Shown: positions 1-13,600 of the stretch, piece by piece | Layout of the letters: each line of letters starts with the position of its first letter | Position numbering within the stretch: position 1 is the first letter of the stretch | NCBI GenBank assembly: GCA_900319995.1 | Contig: ONQO01000022.1 | Location: 23,357 to 72,673 of the forward strand | DNA: 49,317 nucleotides | Origin: an uncultured Bacteroidales bacterium | GTDB taxonomy: Bacteria > Bacteroidota > Bacteroidia > Bacteroidales > Paludibacteraceae | Direction of reading: 5' to 3' | Made by a program: the position numbers and the translations under genes | The notes under the pieces: generated by a model | Databases searched by the model: none | What the model was told of the DNA's origin: nothing | What the model saw: the letters and a program-made list of their open reading frames with translations, nothing else

Positions 1-2
1 AG

Positions 3-566
3 GCGCTCAATACCGGTATTTTCTCTGCGCGCCTGCCTATGGAGGTGAATGATACGACCAAACATTTCGACGTGCATTTGTACATGGTCACAGCCGCTGT
101 CGCACTCGTCATTGACACTACTGCCTGCGATTCACTCGTGTCCGTCAGCGCCAAAATGGACGGATCGGCATACCGTTTCGCTGTACGGGATAGCGCGTTC
201 GACTTTGCCCAGACACGGACGATGCTCATGGAGCAGGTTCCGATAGATACGGATGAAAACCTGATGCCGCAGCACAGAGCAGCCAAAGCGGATAGCACGC
301 ATACATATGCATGCCTTACAACCGTTGGTTTTGCCACACAGGATGATATGCCTTGGACTATCACGTTCACCGCCAAACTGACACACAACAGACGAACCAC
401 CACCACACTCACCATTGAGGACGCTCTGAAAGCAGGTACACTCCGCATCATTAGAGTGACGATGAACGGTAAGGGAGAACTGGAACCCAACGAAGATGGC
501 AGAGAAGTGGGTGCATCCGTAGAATTAGACTGGAAAGAAGGAGGAGAGCATGATATCGAGATGTAA
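3..566 (+). CDS. FimB/Mfa2-like fimbrial anchor protein, C-terminal part (5' partial)
   Basis: The reading frame is already open at the window edge, so this is the 3' end of a longer gene; the first in-frame ATG at 39 is probably internal. The visible residues alternate in a beta-rich pattern and end in a segment (GTLRIIRVTMNGKGELEP, then VGASVELDWKEG) that resembles the C-terminus of FimB/Mfa2-type fimbrial anchor and assembly proteins of Bacteroidales. In that family the protein is an outer-membrane lipoprotein that caps or anchors a type V fimbria; the signal peptide would lie upstream and cannot be seen. The stop codon overlaps the next gene by 17 bp, which implies co-translation with the lipoprotein that follows. 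Family assignment is from memory of the pattern and is moderate. Confidence 0.55.
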   Translation, partial: ALNTGIFSARLPMEVNDTTKHFDVHLYMVTAAVALVIDTTACDSLVSVSAKMDGSAYRFAVRDSAFDFAQTRTMLMEQVPIDTDENLMPQHRAAKADSTHTYACLTTVGFATQDDMPWTITFTAKLTHNRRTTTTLTIEDALKAGTLRIIRVTMNGKGELEPNEDGREVGASVELDWKEGGEHDIEM

Positions 567-1620
567 GAAAATAGTTCTTTTCCTGTCTCTTCTGGCATTG
601 ATGGTTTCATGCCGCAACGAGATGGAACAGCAGGCACCGATGAGACTGTCGCTTTGTCTGCCAATACAGGAAGGCATTAAGCCCTCCACCAGACGCGTCA
701 TGGGCGACCCGGGCACTCGCGAGATGTTCGAAATGCCTAAGTATGTATATATTTTTATAATGAAACAAGTGGGTACCGGTTGGCAAGTTTGGAAATACGA
801 AGAACGCACTCTGACAGACGAAGACTGGGTGGCTACACGCTACTCCGGGTCTTGGCTGAACAGAGGCGATAGTATTTACAAATATGACCAACCTATACAA
901 TTCATGCTGCAGAACGAAAAACCAGAGGGCAGAGTCTATGCTGTCTGCAGCAACAAAAAAATGACTTTTAACGTTCCAACGGCAAGCATAACGTCGCTGG
1001 ATGAGCTTTTGAATTTGAAATTTAACTGTTCTCCTGACAGCATTCAGGAGAACCTCCAGAATATTTACACCACACCTTACAACTACACCAATACAAACGG
1101 GGACTACTACTGCTCGTTTGATTGTAGCACGGGTCGCTCCGCATCGGTGGACCTGCTGCTCTATCATATAGCGTCAAAGGTGGACTTGAAATGGAATGTG
1201 GAGGAAGACAAACGTATTGACAAAGACACACCGGCAAACGGCGTACGACTTACCTATATGGAAACGCGAAACCTCTTCAACGGATTTGCATACTGCTTCC
1301 AACCGATGCGCAACACCTTGTCGGCACTTCCGTCTTCGGGATATGCGATTACCAATATCGTCACTCCTTCAGACGAAGGCTTGTGGTGGGAAGGAAGAAC
1401 GTATTTCTATACCATTCCATACACCGTGACTGGAGAACCGGATTATTTCCCGCTGCAATTAGTCATGTGTACCAATGACACGCCAAAGGAAAACGGCTAC
1501 AAACTGACACTCAAACAACCTATTGACACATCCGACGTTTTCGTTCCGTGGCTCAGAGGCAACTTCAACCTCACCAAACCGCTGGAAAACACCACGGAAA
1601 CCAAAATCGCAGGAAGTTGA
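550..1620 (+). CDS. Fimbrillin/Mfa-like outer-membrane lipoprotein
   Basis: The 356-residue product begins with a lipoprotein signal peptide: basic MISRCKK, a hydrophobic stretch and the lipobox LMVSC with the acylated Cys at position 21. The mature part starts with a polar linker, then a segment (RVMGDPGTREMF, then YVYIFIM) and a later beta-rich region that resemble Mfa1/FimA/FimB-type fimbrial subunits or anchors. The start overlaps the end of the upstream FimB/Mfa2-like gene, and the giant beta-helix gene begins 17 bp downstream, so all three probably share one transcript. I infer a surface or anchor role connected with fimbriae or with the giant protein; the exact subunit type cannot be told without structure comparison. 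Confidence 0.6.
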   Translation: MISRCKKIVLFLSLLALMVSCRNEMEQQAPMRLSLCLPIQEGIKPSTRRVMGDPGTREMFEMPKYVYIFIMKQVGTGWQVWKYEERTLTDEDWVATRYSGSWLNRGDSIYKYDQPIQFMLQNEKPEGRVYAVCSNKKMTFNVPTASITSLDELLNLKFNCSPDSIQENLQNIYTTPYNYTNTNGDYYCSFDCSTGRSASVDLLLYHIASKVDLKWNVEEDKRIDKDTPANGVRLTYMETRNLFNGFAYCFQPMRNTLSALPSSGYAITNIVTPSDEGLWWEGRTYFYTIPYTVTGEPDYFPLQLVMCTNDTPKENGYKLTLKQPIDTSDVFVPWLRGNFNLTKPLENTTETKIAGS

Positions 1621-1621
1621 C

Positions 1622-1649
1622 AATTGAATACTGAAAATTGAAAACTAAA
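1622..1649 (+). repeat. Degenerate heptamer array carrying the TTG start of the giant gene
   Basis: Four consecutive 7-bp units can be read: AATTGAA, TACTGAA, AATTGAA and AACTAAA. They resemble family A (ATTGAGA) further along the window. The TTG start codon of the 4913-residue gene lies in the third unit. Too degenerate to be certain it is the same family. Confidence 0.5.
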
Positions 1650-4600
1650 CTATACATATTATTATTAATAATGAACGTGTGTGCGTGCGTAAGCGCGTAC
1701 GCGCAAACGGACACGATTCGTTATGTTCACCCCAACGGCGTTTATAACAACGACGGACGCTCTTGGGCTACGCCTACCAACAAACTGCAAGACGCCATCA
1801 ACGACCTGCGTGACTACCTTAAAGCGAACAACCTCACCTCCGGCTCCGTCTATGTTGCAGCGGGAACCTACATTCCTACTGAATCAACGGAGGCTACCGG
1901 CGGTTCCATGCTCAATACTGCTTTTAAGATTTACGGCGGTATTCACGTCTATGGAGGTTTCAACCCCACTAATCCGGAGAATGACCCGGGAGACCGAATC
2001 ATGTCTAACGGCAAGAAAGTAAAGGATAACTGGGCTGACCCTTCCGGAGTGGGAACAACGGATGGAACAGAGATTGCATGTCAATGGGACTTGCGTTATA
2101 AGACCATATTGACAGGAAACCACTCAACAAGCATTCCTACCTTTACTTTTGATAGCATCCGGGGAAGGTATAATATGACATTTCCTGCCAGTTCATTCCA
2201 CGTCGTATGGTTTGGTACAAACGGAACTTATGAGACAACGAATGATAGTTTGAAGGCGCACTTCAAACCGCTCGACTATCCCGCATCGCTGAACGGATGC
2301 GTCATTTCCAGTGGTAATGCTTCGACACGCAGCACGGGTCTTCGGGAACATACGGCTTTCGGTGGAGGTGCATATCTCGTTGCTAATTCTGAGTTAAGAA
2401 ACTGTATTATAGAGCGTTGTAACGCGACGCTGCGAGGCGGTGGTGTGTATTTGGACGGAGGTGGTGTCGTTGAGTTCTGTTATATTCACTCCTGTCAAGC
2501 TGCCGGCGTAGGAGTGGTACAGGGCTACGGTGGTGGAGCTTGTATTGAATATGACGGACAGGTCGGACACTGCCATATTACGAACTGCGCAGCACGATGC
2601 GGCGGTGGTCTCGCTATATGTCATATACCCGGAGAATATCCGGTGAACAGAGGTATCAGTTATTATTCGCCTTTCTCATCCGCTTGTGTTATCAATAACA
2701 ACACCGCTTCCGCCGAAGCCGGAGGTATTTACCTCGTAGAGGGAGGTACGATTAACCACGCGACGGTAACCGCCAATAACTGTATAAGTCCCGACGTGAC
2801 CTACTACGGTCGCCGACACGGACGTTCCGGAGGTATATACATCCGCGACTGCGGTATGATTTATAACTCCGTTTTCTGGGGAAACAAATGCGCAACAAAC
2901 AATGATATTCAGTTTGCGTCCGTACGCCAAGTGGCAGATACGACTGGTCATCAGGTATTTGTTTACCATACTGCTTTCATGAACCATGACATCACGGACT
3001 GGACCGGTGTGAAGAAAGAGATGGTCTTCTCCTTGGACAAGAGCAATCTGCCCGTCAAAGGATCCTCCAATAATTTCCCGTGTTTCTTTACCCCCACCGT
3101 TGATCCGAATAACTGGAATCATACGGATGCATCAGCCGGATTGCATGGTCCGGGTGTGTTCATGCATCTTCCGCGTTTGGTGGACATGCCGGGACCACGT
3201 ATATGGCACTTGACTTCCCATTCTGCGTTGGACCAGAAGGGTGTACAGGTAACCGATGCCGTACAAGACGCATCGCAATGGATTCGGCATGCCCATACGG
3301 ATTACGGCGTGGTAACCAACCCGTATGAACCGGTATCTACCTTGGGAGCTTTGGTGCGCAAACCGGACCCGATGCTATATACCTTGGTTCCACCACAAGG
3401 ACAGGAGGGACGAGTCGGAGGTGACCCTCTGCCTACCTTGTTTATTGATCCGAACAGACCCGGTACCTTTGACAGTGAGGGCCAATTCGTGCAGCAACCA
3501 CACGAAGGAAACAGTTGGGATACGCCGATTAAGGATATGGGAGAGGCCATTTCGTATTTCCGCCAGTATTTGGTGGACAACGCCGGCGTAAGCCACCATT
3601 ATCGTATTCCCGATTATGACAGCGAAGGCAATCCTACCGGGGATTCGACTGATTATCCTTACGTGCAGATTTTGATGAAGGAAGGTACGATTACGACCGC
3701 CGGTCCGGGTAACTACCTTGAGCGCAACATCCGTACAGCAGCTATGCGCGTGGAGAGTCATATGCGATTGTACGGCGGTTATCCAAGCAAGTTGACCGGA
3801 ACAAACACAAGTGAGCGAAATCCTCGCGACTACGTGAGTACAATCACCTCCAACATCACAGGTCTGACCGGTTCTTCTGGCTATGAGAATAACTCGGCAC
3901 ACGTCATTGCGATGGTGAATACCGAACACACTATTATTGACGGTTTCACACTTTCCGACGCCAACACGCACGATGTCTATCTGCTGAACTCAGCCCATGC
4001 GGGCGGTGGTGTGTTGGTCAACAATGCGACCACGCCGGAGGAGAAACGAATCAACATGGTGGGTAATCAATTACGTAACTGCGTGATAACCAACTGTACC
4101 TCTCCACGTGGTTCTGCGATCTACGTGAACGGCGAGTTCCTGAAATCGGACGGCGAGATATGTTATGCCGAATTGATGTTGATGAACTGTGTGGTCCGAA
4201 ATAATACGTCGGATTATGTGACCGAAGGCTCATCTGTGACGGAGAGTCATGGTGTGATTACTGCCAACGGTCGTGCATATGTACATATCGAGCATTGCGA
4301 TATTGTGAACAACGTCGGTTACCCGTTCAAGACGGACAGTCGTGCGTCGGATAAGGATGAACCGATTTATTGCCCGCACCCGGAGCATGAAAACCATTCG
4401 CCCTATCGCGGTTACATTCGTGTGGATAACTCGCTCATTTTCTGTAATGGTGACCGCCGTTTGGATGACCGAGGACAGTTGGGTTCGGTAGCAGCTTTGA
4501 CTTCTGTGAATGCAGAAGGACAGGACTACGTGTTCGGTATGCACAACATTTTCGACGCCGACTTGCGTTTGCACAAAGCCAACTATTCAGAACCGCGAGG

Positions 4601-7600
4601 ATTCTTCAGTAACGGATATACTGTGCCAATTACCGACCATTTCATGCCGGATGGCGTGGTTTCCCATTACACGGACGATATAGCAGGCGTGCCGGCGGAC
4701 AGTCTGAGCCGTAATAATAAATGTATTTTTACGCGTACAGACATTTCGGATCCCAACTATCCTACCTTCAAAAACCCCTCCCGCAACGTAGGCCACTCCA
4801 CCATCGGAGATAAACCGCTATACGGTGGAATAGTTTCGTATGCTCCGATGACGACCAACCCCTGTGTCAATGCGGCGCACTCGGACGATTATACGGATGC
4901 GGACAACTACGACCGTACCGACAACTGCACGCGTACACGAGGCGGGGCGCCGGATGTAGGTGCTTTGGAGAACACGGATCTCCCTGCTGACGGTTCAGTT
5001 ATCTATGTCACGCCCGATGGTGCCGGCAAACGTGACGGATCGAGTTGGGATAATGCCATCGCGGGAAATACGGTGTATCAGCTCAGTACTGTACCCGGAC
5101 CGGCTTTGGCTACCGGAGACCAAATTGATCCCGAACTGACCTGCGACCGCGTCCTCGATAGTGAGGGTAACCCAATCCTTACCACCAATGAGAAATACAA
5201 CGGCGGTTGGGGCAGAGTGTGGTACACTGACAAGCGGACCGGGGCCACATCCACCACTACTACCACTACGGCATGGGTTACGGAGAAAAATACGTATGTT
5301 GGTGGTCCGCAAGCAGGTCAGACGATAGTAGTACAAGACGGCTCTACGCCGACAGAGACAACAAATACCGTCATAAATACAAGTGGTTCGGTCGTACCCG
5401 GTTTTACTGCCGCCGGTTATGACTATGACCCGCGCTATCCTTATGGCGAGATTTCCGGCGCATCGCGTTCGTTCTGGCGTGCCAATCCTTACCATAACGG
5501 CTCCGATTGGAACAACGCTGCCGATTATGCAGACAGGGAGGCCTTTATCGCTGCTTGTAATGAAAACGGTTGGATTAAGAACACCAGAGCAGAGCGCTAT
5601 GTGGGCGGCTTGCAATATGCGGTAGAGAAAGCCTCGGCGTTCAACAAAACAGAACACAAAGATTCCGTACAAGTATGGGTGGGAGCAGGCAAATATACCG
5701 ACTACAAGGGCTTTGTAATGCGTGACACCGTAACTGTGCTTGGCGGTTTTCCGGCTGGCAAATATCGTGCTCCGGGTCTTTCGGAGCGACAGGCATTGAT
5801 GTCGGATGTGATAGATATCCCTAAATCAAAGCCGGCACAGAAATACGATGCCGTTGACTATGAGACCATTCTGCAGATTTCGGATGAGGCTCCGAATGTG
5901 ACAGACCGTCGTGATTCGCTAAATGCCGCTGCCGTGAAGTATTGGGACGATGACTATGCCTATTCCGAAACAACCGATACACACAATTATGCCTATAAGA
6001 CACGCAATATAACCAATACTTGGAGATACACCTCCGTGGAAACGGATGTGACCAGTGATTATATATATTATCCTACGTTCGACGGCACTTCTAACCTGCG
6101 TGACAAGAACACCGGTGTACCCGGTCACAAAGTATTTGGTGCATCTCCCGCTCCGGCAAATAAGGACTATTGGCATTTTACGTATCCGACAGAGCCGGAA
6201 TACTATTATTTGGAGATAACGCCTCAAACCGGAAGTCTGCGAATATATGATTATGATACGGGGGAAAGTCTTGGACAACAGCAGTCAAGATGGTTCCGCT
6301 CCAGCAATGGTTCTCTGACAGGTGAAAAAATGTATCATGCCATGAAGAACATGGAGGAGGGAACCTACAAACTGACCTTGGATATGATGGGTGGATACCG
6401 TGCCGGTAGTCCGTTTGACATCAATACGCCATCCAATATCTATTTGCATATTTTAGACGCTTCAGGTAACGACTTAGCCGATCCGGTCTTGTTGAAATGC
6501 CGTAGTTATAAAAGTCCTACCGGTACCACAGCCGCCGATGTCCGTCTTACTGCCTTCCGCAAGACGATAGAGTTTACGGCTCCCGGTTCCGAGGATGTAA
6601 CGATTATGGTGGAGGTTCTGGACGGTACGAAAAATATAGGAGCCACTTACCCGAAAACACCGAGTGGTGGAGACCCTGACCCTATACCGTGGAATTATAA
6701 GTGGGATAAAGGAACAGAGGCTAACCCGAGTCAGGCTTGGGGTACCAATAACCCAAACCGCCGTGAGTTCTTTATCACCAACCTGAAACTGAAGAAGGTG
6801 GATGAGACCCAATCGTCTTATTCGCTTGCCGATTCGGATATAGATGTAGTGGAAAATGATACTATTGTAGAAAATCCGCATGCATCGGAAACCAATGCCT
6901 CTACTGTTTATGAGTCGAAGAAGCACCGTGTCACGCTCCGCAAGCGTGTATTGACGATGCCGGATGTGTGTGTACCTACTTATGGTGCCGGCTCTGTGGG
7001 AGATCCGGCAAGCAACGGCAATGGGAAATTAGCCGATGGTTTGTCGCACACCGACCGTGTAACCGGTCCAACGAAGGCTCTGCGTACCGCTGCCACGCTC
7101 AAGAAAGAAGAAGACCCGCACTATGTAGAATATAACGAAGCCAATTGGGATGGTTTCACGATCCGTCACGGATTCCTCACGGACGAAGCGATGGCGCACG
7201 GAGGAGGTGCAGGTGTGAATATGTACGAAGGTGCACACCTCAAAAACTGTATTGTGATTAACAACATGTCCCACTGTCCGCGTGTGAAAGGTGGCGGACT
7301 CTTCTGCGACGGTGCCACTTCGACTATTGAGGGTTGCTTTGTTCTCAACAACCAATCCACGTTGAGTTCAACGCTGACAGCCAGCCAAAATCAGATTTTC
7401 GCAGGCGGTCTGTTTATGTACGAGGGTACGTGCTTCAACTCCCTCTTCGCCAATAACTATTCTTACGGTTCGTCAGGCGGAGTGGGATTCTGCGTAGGCC
7501 GTTTCTTCAACAACACCATTGCGTATAACACGGCTACTCTTGTAGAAGGAAGTATCAGCGGTGGCGCTATCTCGTTAGCCACGGAATCTAACCCGAACCT

Positions 7601-10600
7601 CTTTGTGGCAAACACCATCGTCTTCGGTAATAACGGTATAGCCATCCGTGACCGTGATGCCGCTGTTGCAAAAGTGAATCCGTTCCTATATTGCTATATC
7701 CAGTCCGCAGTCTCACAGCCGTATAACGCGACCAAACAAAATGTTACTAACTGGACCCCGTCCGCAACAGGCAACTACGGTATAGGTAACACCTTCCTCA
7801 ACGGTGTAGCTCCTTCGGCAGACAATACGCCTTTTGCCGCAGACTTCGATGAGAACGGCAACTATGTGGAAGGTCGTGCCGCTTCGCTCAATGACTTCCG
7901 TCTGCGCGACGGTATAGGTTGCGTCAACCATGGTACTGAGGAATTCGCCAGCGAGTTCTATACAGCACTACAGCATAAAGGCATATCCGATGCTAACATT
8001 AAGAAAATGCAGGTTTATAAGACGGTAGTGGCGACAGTACTGCCGCAGAACGATGTAGCGTTCGCCAAACGTGTACAGGACTGCCAGATTGATATCGGTG
8101 CATATGAGTTCAACGCCGCATTTGCCATTCGCCCCGACACGACAACCCATCCGGGCAAAGCGATATTCTATGTCGCATATAACTCGCCTGGCGGTGATGC
8201 ATCGGCACGCTCACGAGAAAATGCGGCATGTAAACTGAAGTTACAGCAGATATTAGATGCTGCAGGACGATACAAATACAATTTGATGACGAAACCAACA
8301 TACAGTACCGTTGCGCCGGAACCCGAAGCCGATAATCCGGATAAGAGTTGGACTGTCGAGGTTTGGTTGGAAGGCGATAATTCGAATTGTACGACGAGTG
8401 GTGTTTATGCCGATTGGTACAATCCTACCCGTTCCACCAAGCATAGTGTGGCGAATTATCTTGACAACTCACTGGACTATTCCTTTATCGTTCCACATGG
8501 TATTCAGGTCAAAGGCGGTTATGCGAACGGATTCTTCCACTATGAAGATAATAACGGCAATGTCGTATCGGAAGGTACGGCCGGTGCGCATATCGTGGAC
8601 GACCGTGACCCGTTAACCTACCGGACCGTTTTTTCCGGTAAGGTAATTTCTTCCACCGGCGCAGAAGGACAGGCTTTCCACGTAGTCACATTCACCGATG
8701 ACCTCTTTGATACAGATGAGAATCTATATACAGATACCATTGACGAGACGGTAGAACAAATACAGAACCAGTTGGCCTTTATGTCTTCCTTGCCGGACGC
8801 AGAGAACCACCGTGCGGTACTCGATGGTATATTCATTGAGGACGGTAATGCCAATTCGCCGGACGACGATGACAAAATTGGTGCGGCAGCAGTGGTGACC
8901 GGTTTCGCACATATACGTAACTGCGTCGTGCAGAACAACGCAGCGACTACGTATGGAGGAGGTTTGTACCTGAAGCCGATGGCTTTGGTCAGCGGTACGA
9001 TTATCAAGAACAACTCTGCCGATGTGGGAGGAGGTATGTATATCGAACCGCCAGCCGGAGGTAGCGTGGATTCTATCGCGCATATTTTCTCCACTACTAT
9101 ATGCGACAACTCGGCTCACACGACAGCCGGAGGAATGTGGTTTGACCACACCTACGCACGTGTCAATTCGACAGTGATATGGCATAACCGTGCGAACGAC
9201 TTTGCCAACGTATCCGGTAGTTTCACCCGAACCAGTGCCGACACCGACTATCCGTTCGTTTATTGCGCCGTTGAGTCGCGTCGTTTGGAAGGACAAGGCA
9301 ACGTCGAACTCTCTCCGCGAGAGACGGAAGGTGTCCGTTGGGACAGACAGGATCCGTTCGATGCCATTCTCTATTATCCTATTGAGATGTCCTCTACCCT
9401 TTCGCGTGCCGGCATGACGTATATGGATTGGCATAAGACTCAACAAAAGTACACTACACTCGATACCACCGACATTGCCGGAGTCAGTCGTTTGACGTGG
9501 CAGTATGAGAACGTTAAACGCGGTTACAGTTGGGGGACGGATACCTTTGTTATCAAGAATAACGACTTCATCGAAATCGGTGCACGGGCACTGAACAAAA
9601 CATTCGAAATCAACGTCGATGAGCGCTATGTAATGCGACGTCTGTACGTCATGCATACGGAACAACTCAATTCGGTGGCAGCGCGCGCCCTGCAGGATAA
9701 CACGAATACCGATGACGTTTCCAATATGTACAGACAATTGGGATCATGTATTCTCAACCCGTTCCACCGTCTGGGAGACGCGTTCGACTATAACATCGCC
9801 GCCCGAAAGAAAGATCCCGCCAAGTACCGCAATGCCCGATTCGAAGTGTTCGTCGAGCAGGGTACGTTCTACCCCTACCATAACGCCTACGGCAAGCAGG
9901 GAGAGGTACGAAACAACACCTTCCTTATCCCCGAGGCGACCACCGTCATCGGAGGTATCAACTCACAACTGCCGAACCACAATTACTGTCAGGATGGTTA
10001 TGAAGACAAATTCACCAATACGGTGCTGGGTAACGGTACGAATGTGACGATTAACGTTACACTTCCTGAAAGCAGCGAACATCCTACTTATACCCTCGAC
10101 TATGCATTGACGGACAGTATTCGTTTGCGTGACGAGAATCACCGTCCTATGCGTGACTATAACCTGAACTCCGTGATTGAGCCGTGGGAATTGGACCGTC
10201 AGACTATATTGTCGGGCGATGCCGTTTCCGGAGAGGACTTTACGCACGTCTATCACGTGATAACGGTTCATGCGGATTCCACAGGTACCGGTCCGCAACC
10301 TATCAAGTACCGCTCTATGGATGTAGCAGCCGCGGCAGGAGGATGGAGAACCGGGACGAAAATATTATCCAATGCGATTGCGCCGGGCGATGAGAACCAT
10401 TTTGAAGAAGAATGTGACTTGTCTATCCTTGCGCGTGTAGTGGAGTTGGACGGTATCCAGATAGTCGGAGGATATGCCAACCATCTTGACTCGGTGGACG
10501 CCGAGGAAATGCCGGTCATTACTACCAATACCTACTTCCGAGGCTGGACGGATACGTTTGAAGACGAGACTGACCGCGTACCGAACGTGACCGACCCTGC

Positions 10601-13600
10601 GAAATATAATCTGCCGGTTCTGATTCATAACTGCTATTTCAATAATAATATGGCGGGTAACGGCGGTGCCCTCTATTCGAACGGCGGTATCTACCTCTTC
10701 AGTTCACACTTCACACAGAACTACTCGCAAGGTCCGATGACGAAACGCGACCAGAAGTACATCCCCTGGTCAGCAGGTGGATGTATCGCTACCAACGCGC
10801 ACTGCGACATCGCGAATACGCTCTTTGATAACAACGAGGCAAGGCGTGGTTTATATCCGATACAAGCGGACAATCCCGAAGACTATATTCCGGATGCGGA
10901 TGCCCGACAGGGATTCGGCGGCGTTATCTCCGCGGCACAAACATCCAGACTACGGGTCGTTAACTGCCATTTCATGAGGAACAAAGCGGTCGCTTATTCC
11001 GCTATCTATAACTTCCTTGCCAATAATCATTACTCCGACCCGGATTCCATGCAGTACGCCTTCAATACCATTTTCTGGGGTAACGAAGTGTTTGAAGTGG
11101 ATAATATCGGTCAGTTACCGCATGAGGAAGAACCGTCACAGGACCAGATAGACGCATTCAATAACAAATACAAAGCTTCGAGAACGGGTGTCTTCCATTA
11201 TGACGGCGACGAGTGGGAGAAATACGAACGGCTGTATCACGAGTACGACAGTCTCTACAACCATTTCTCCACCTACAAAGCCAATCCGGCGGACATACCG
11301 GACACCTTCAATATCCAAGTGACTGACAAACTGGCGGAACTGCGCGCACAGGGAGATAAGATGGAAGGACTCTATTTCTGCTCGTACCGCAAAGGCTATG
11401 GTCCGACGAGTATGAGACCTACCCCGGAGGGCTACCTCATGACCAAGGAAGAGCAGCGTGCTTTTACCGACCCGAGGCAGAAAGCCACAAGAGTAACCAC
11501 CGATGCCAACGGTGACCGGATAGAAGATCTTCGGAATCTCTTCTCGTACGTTCACGGCAACAACAATGTGCTTATCAACCGTATCAATACGGCAGCGGAC
11601 GGACCGAACTTCAGACAGCCTACTTTCGTGGCAGGTATTGACGGCTATATGCAGAATGCCGACTGGCTGCTCACGCGTATGAATATCACTACCGATCAGG
11701 GATGGGGACACCTCAAACAGACCGTCTCAAGGGATGTAGCGTACTATATCACCAAATTTACCGGCGAAAAACAGTTTGGGACGTATCAGGAAGCATTGGA
11801 CACAGTGACGACCTATTACACCACGGTAGAACCGGAAAAGGCGGTCATACCTGTACGCGGTTTGCCTACGGCACGATTCAATAATGAGCAACCCGCCGGT
11901 AAGCCTATTTACAACTACTATAGTGCTACCTTCGGTGCTTTCCTCAACAAAGTCAGTCCGCCGTTACCGGTCGGATATGATCATTACATGACCTACACAC
12001 GCAGTAATGGCGAGGATGATATCGTCGGAGAAATGCACCGTATATCTCTTAACCCGCGTATGCGAATGGAAGACGTCTATATTGACATGGGCGTTTATGA
12101 GTACCAGTACGTTCAACTCGATATCAAGGGAAATGAGATAGACACCATGTGGGTGGCTACCAAGTCGAAAGGCCAGAACCAGAGCGGTTTGAGTTGGGAA
12201 ACGCCGACTACGGACCTCCAAGGTGCTATCGACATTCTTATGTCTTCGCATAACAACCACGATAAATACATATGCTTCCTGGGCGACGAAGAGGGCAGTT
12301 TCATTCCCAACAACGTGATTGATAACCGCCGCGCGTTCGTTGTCACCTCCAATACCTTGGACCCGCTCATGCCGGACAGCGCTCTCTCGGATTACAACTA
12401 CGGCGTCAATAGTCTCAATTTCCTCGGAGGTTACAGTTTCGACGTCAAGGACAACAAACGTGATCCACAGGCCTATCCGACGGTCATTGAAATGCCCGAT
12501 ATGGGAAATCATTTGCAGCTCAACCAACTCTTCATCATTGAGGACATGTCGAGACAGCACGTTCAGGCTACCTATCTGGGAGAGCATACCACGAGGGACA
12601 GCATCGTCATTCCCGTTACCTTTGACGGTATCACTTTCTCTAACCCCTATTCGACCAAAGACCCGGAGGAGAATGAAATAGACCTGGGCGGCTCCATGAA
12701 CATGAAGGGCGGCGCAGCTATCTACTACCGTTGGCAACGACAGTACGAAGAGCGTAGCGGTGGCGTCTATACACCGGAATTCAACCATGCACTCTATCCC
12801 GACACCGCTCTCGTTAACGGAACCAAAGTACCTCTACCCAAACTGACATTGTCCAACTGTATCTTCATGGATAATAGCGAACGAACCCTTGACATTTCCA
12901 AACGCTCACCGGCTGTGCGTATTGATCAGGGAGGTGGTTCGAGCCTTATCGTCAACTCGCTTTTCCATTCCAACGCAGGAGCGCCTGTCTTTGCAGAAAG
13001 GTTGGAGATACCGGAAGGGGATAACAACATTGCTCTGGTTCCCAATGATGTCATTGTGGTCAACTCGACGTTCGCGCTCAACGACGGACACCTCACCCTC
13101 AAATCGGAAAACAGTGAGGTACATAACTCGCTGATATGGCTCGATGACCTGGCATCGGATACGCTCGTCCAGTTGGAACTCAATAATGATATTTGGGACA
13201 AAGCGGACAACAAGGACAAAACAGGTATTGCGGACCGAATGACCCACAACGCCGTTTGGGGATGTTTCCAAAGCGGTGACGAAACGTATCATAACGACCC
13301 TCTCATAACGGATAACCGCAGCGTCTTTGAGGGACCGTACTTCGTGAACCCGATAGTGGACGCCACCACGTCCAGCCAGCGGAGAGCTCGTAATTTCCGG
13401 CTCAACCCGGGAGTTAGGACAATGAATATGGCGGATACTGCGCTCTATCGGAACCGGGTCTTCTTCCACCATTATCCGGATACGTGTGACGCCACACATG
13501 GTTTGTATTGGAGACGTCCCAACGGTTTCAAAGACGAACATATATCTCTGTTGGAGAACGATCTGGACCTCGCCGCCAAGCCGCGTCGGTTCGGTATCGG

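Noticed and set aside
8724..9737. A 337-codon open frame on the - strand within the giant gene
   Set aside because: It lies opposite a continuous well-supported + strand frame, has low-complexity Ile/Arg/His-rich sequence and no promoter or family resemblance; it is a shadow of the + strand codon usage. Other - strand frames in 2394-16268 were left out for the same reason.
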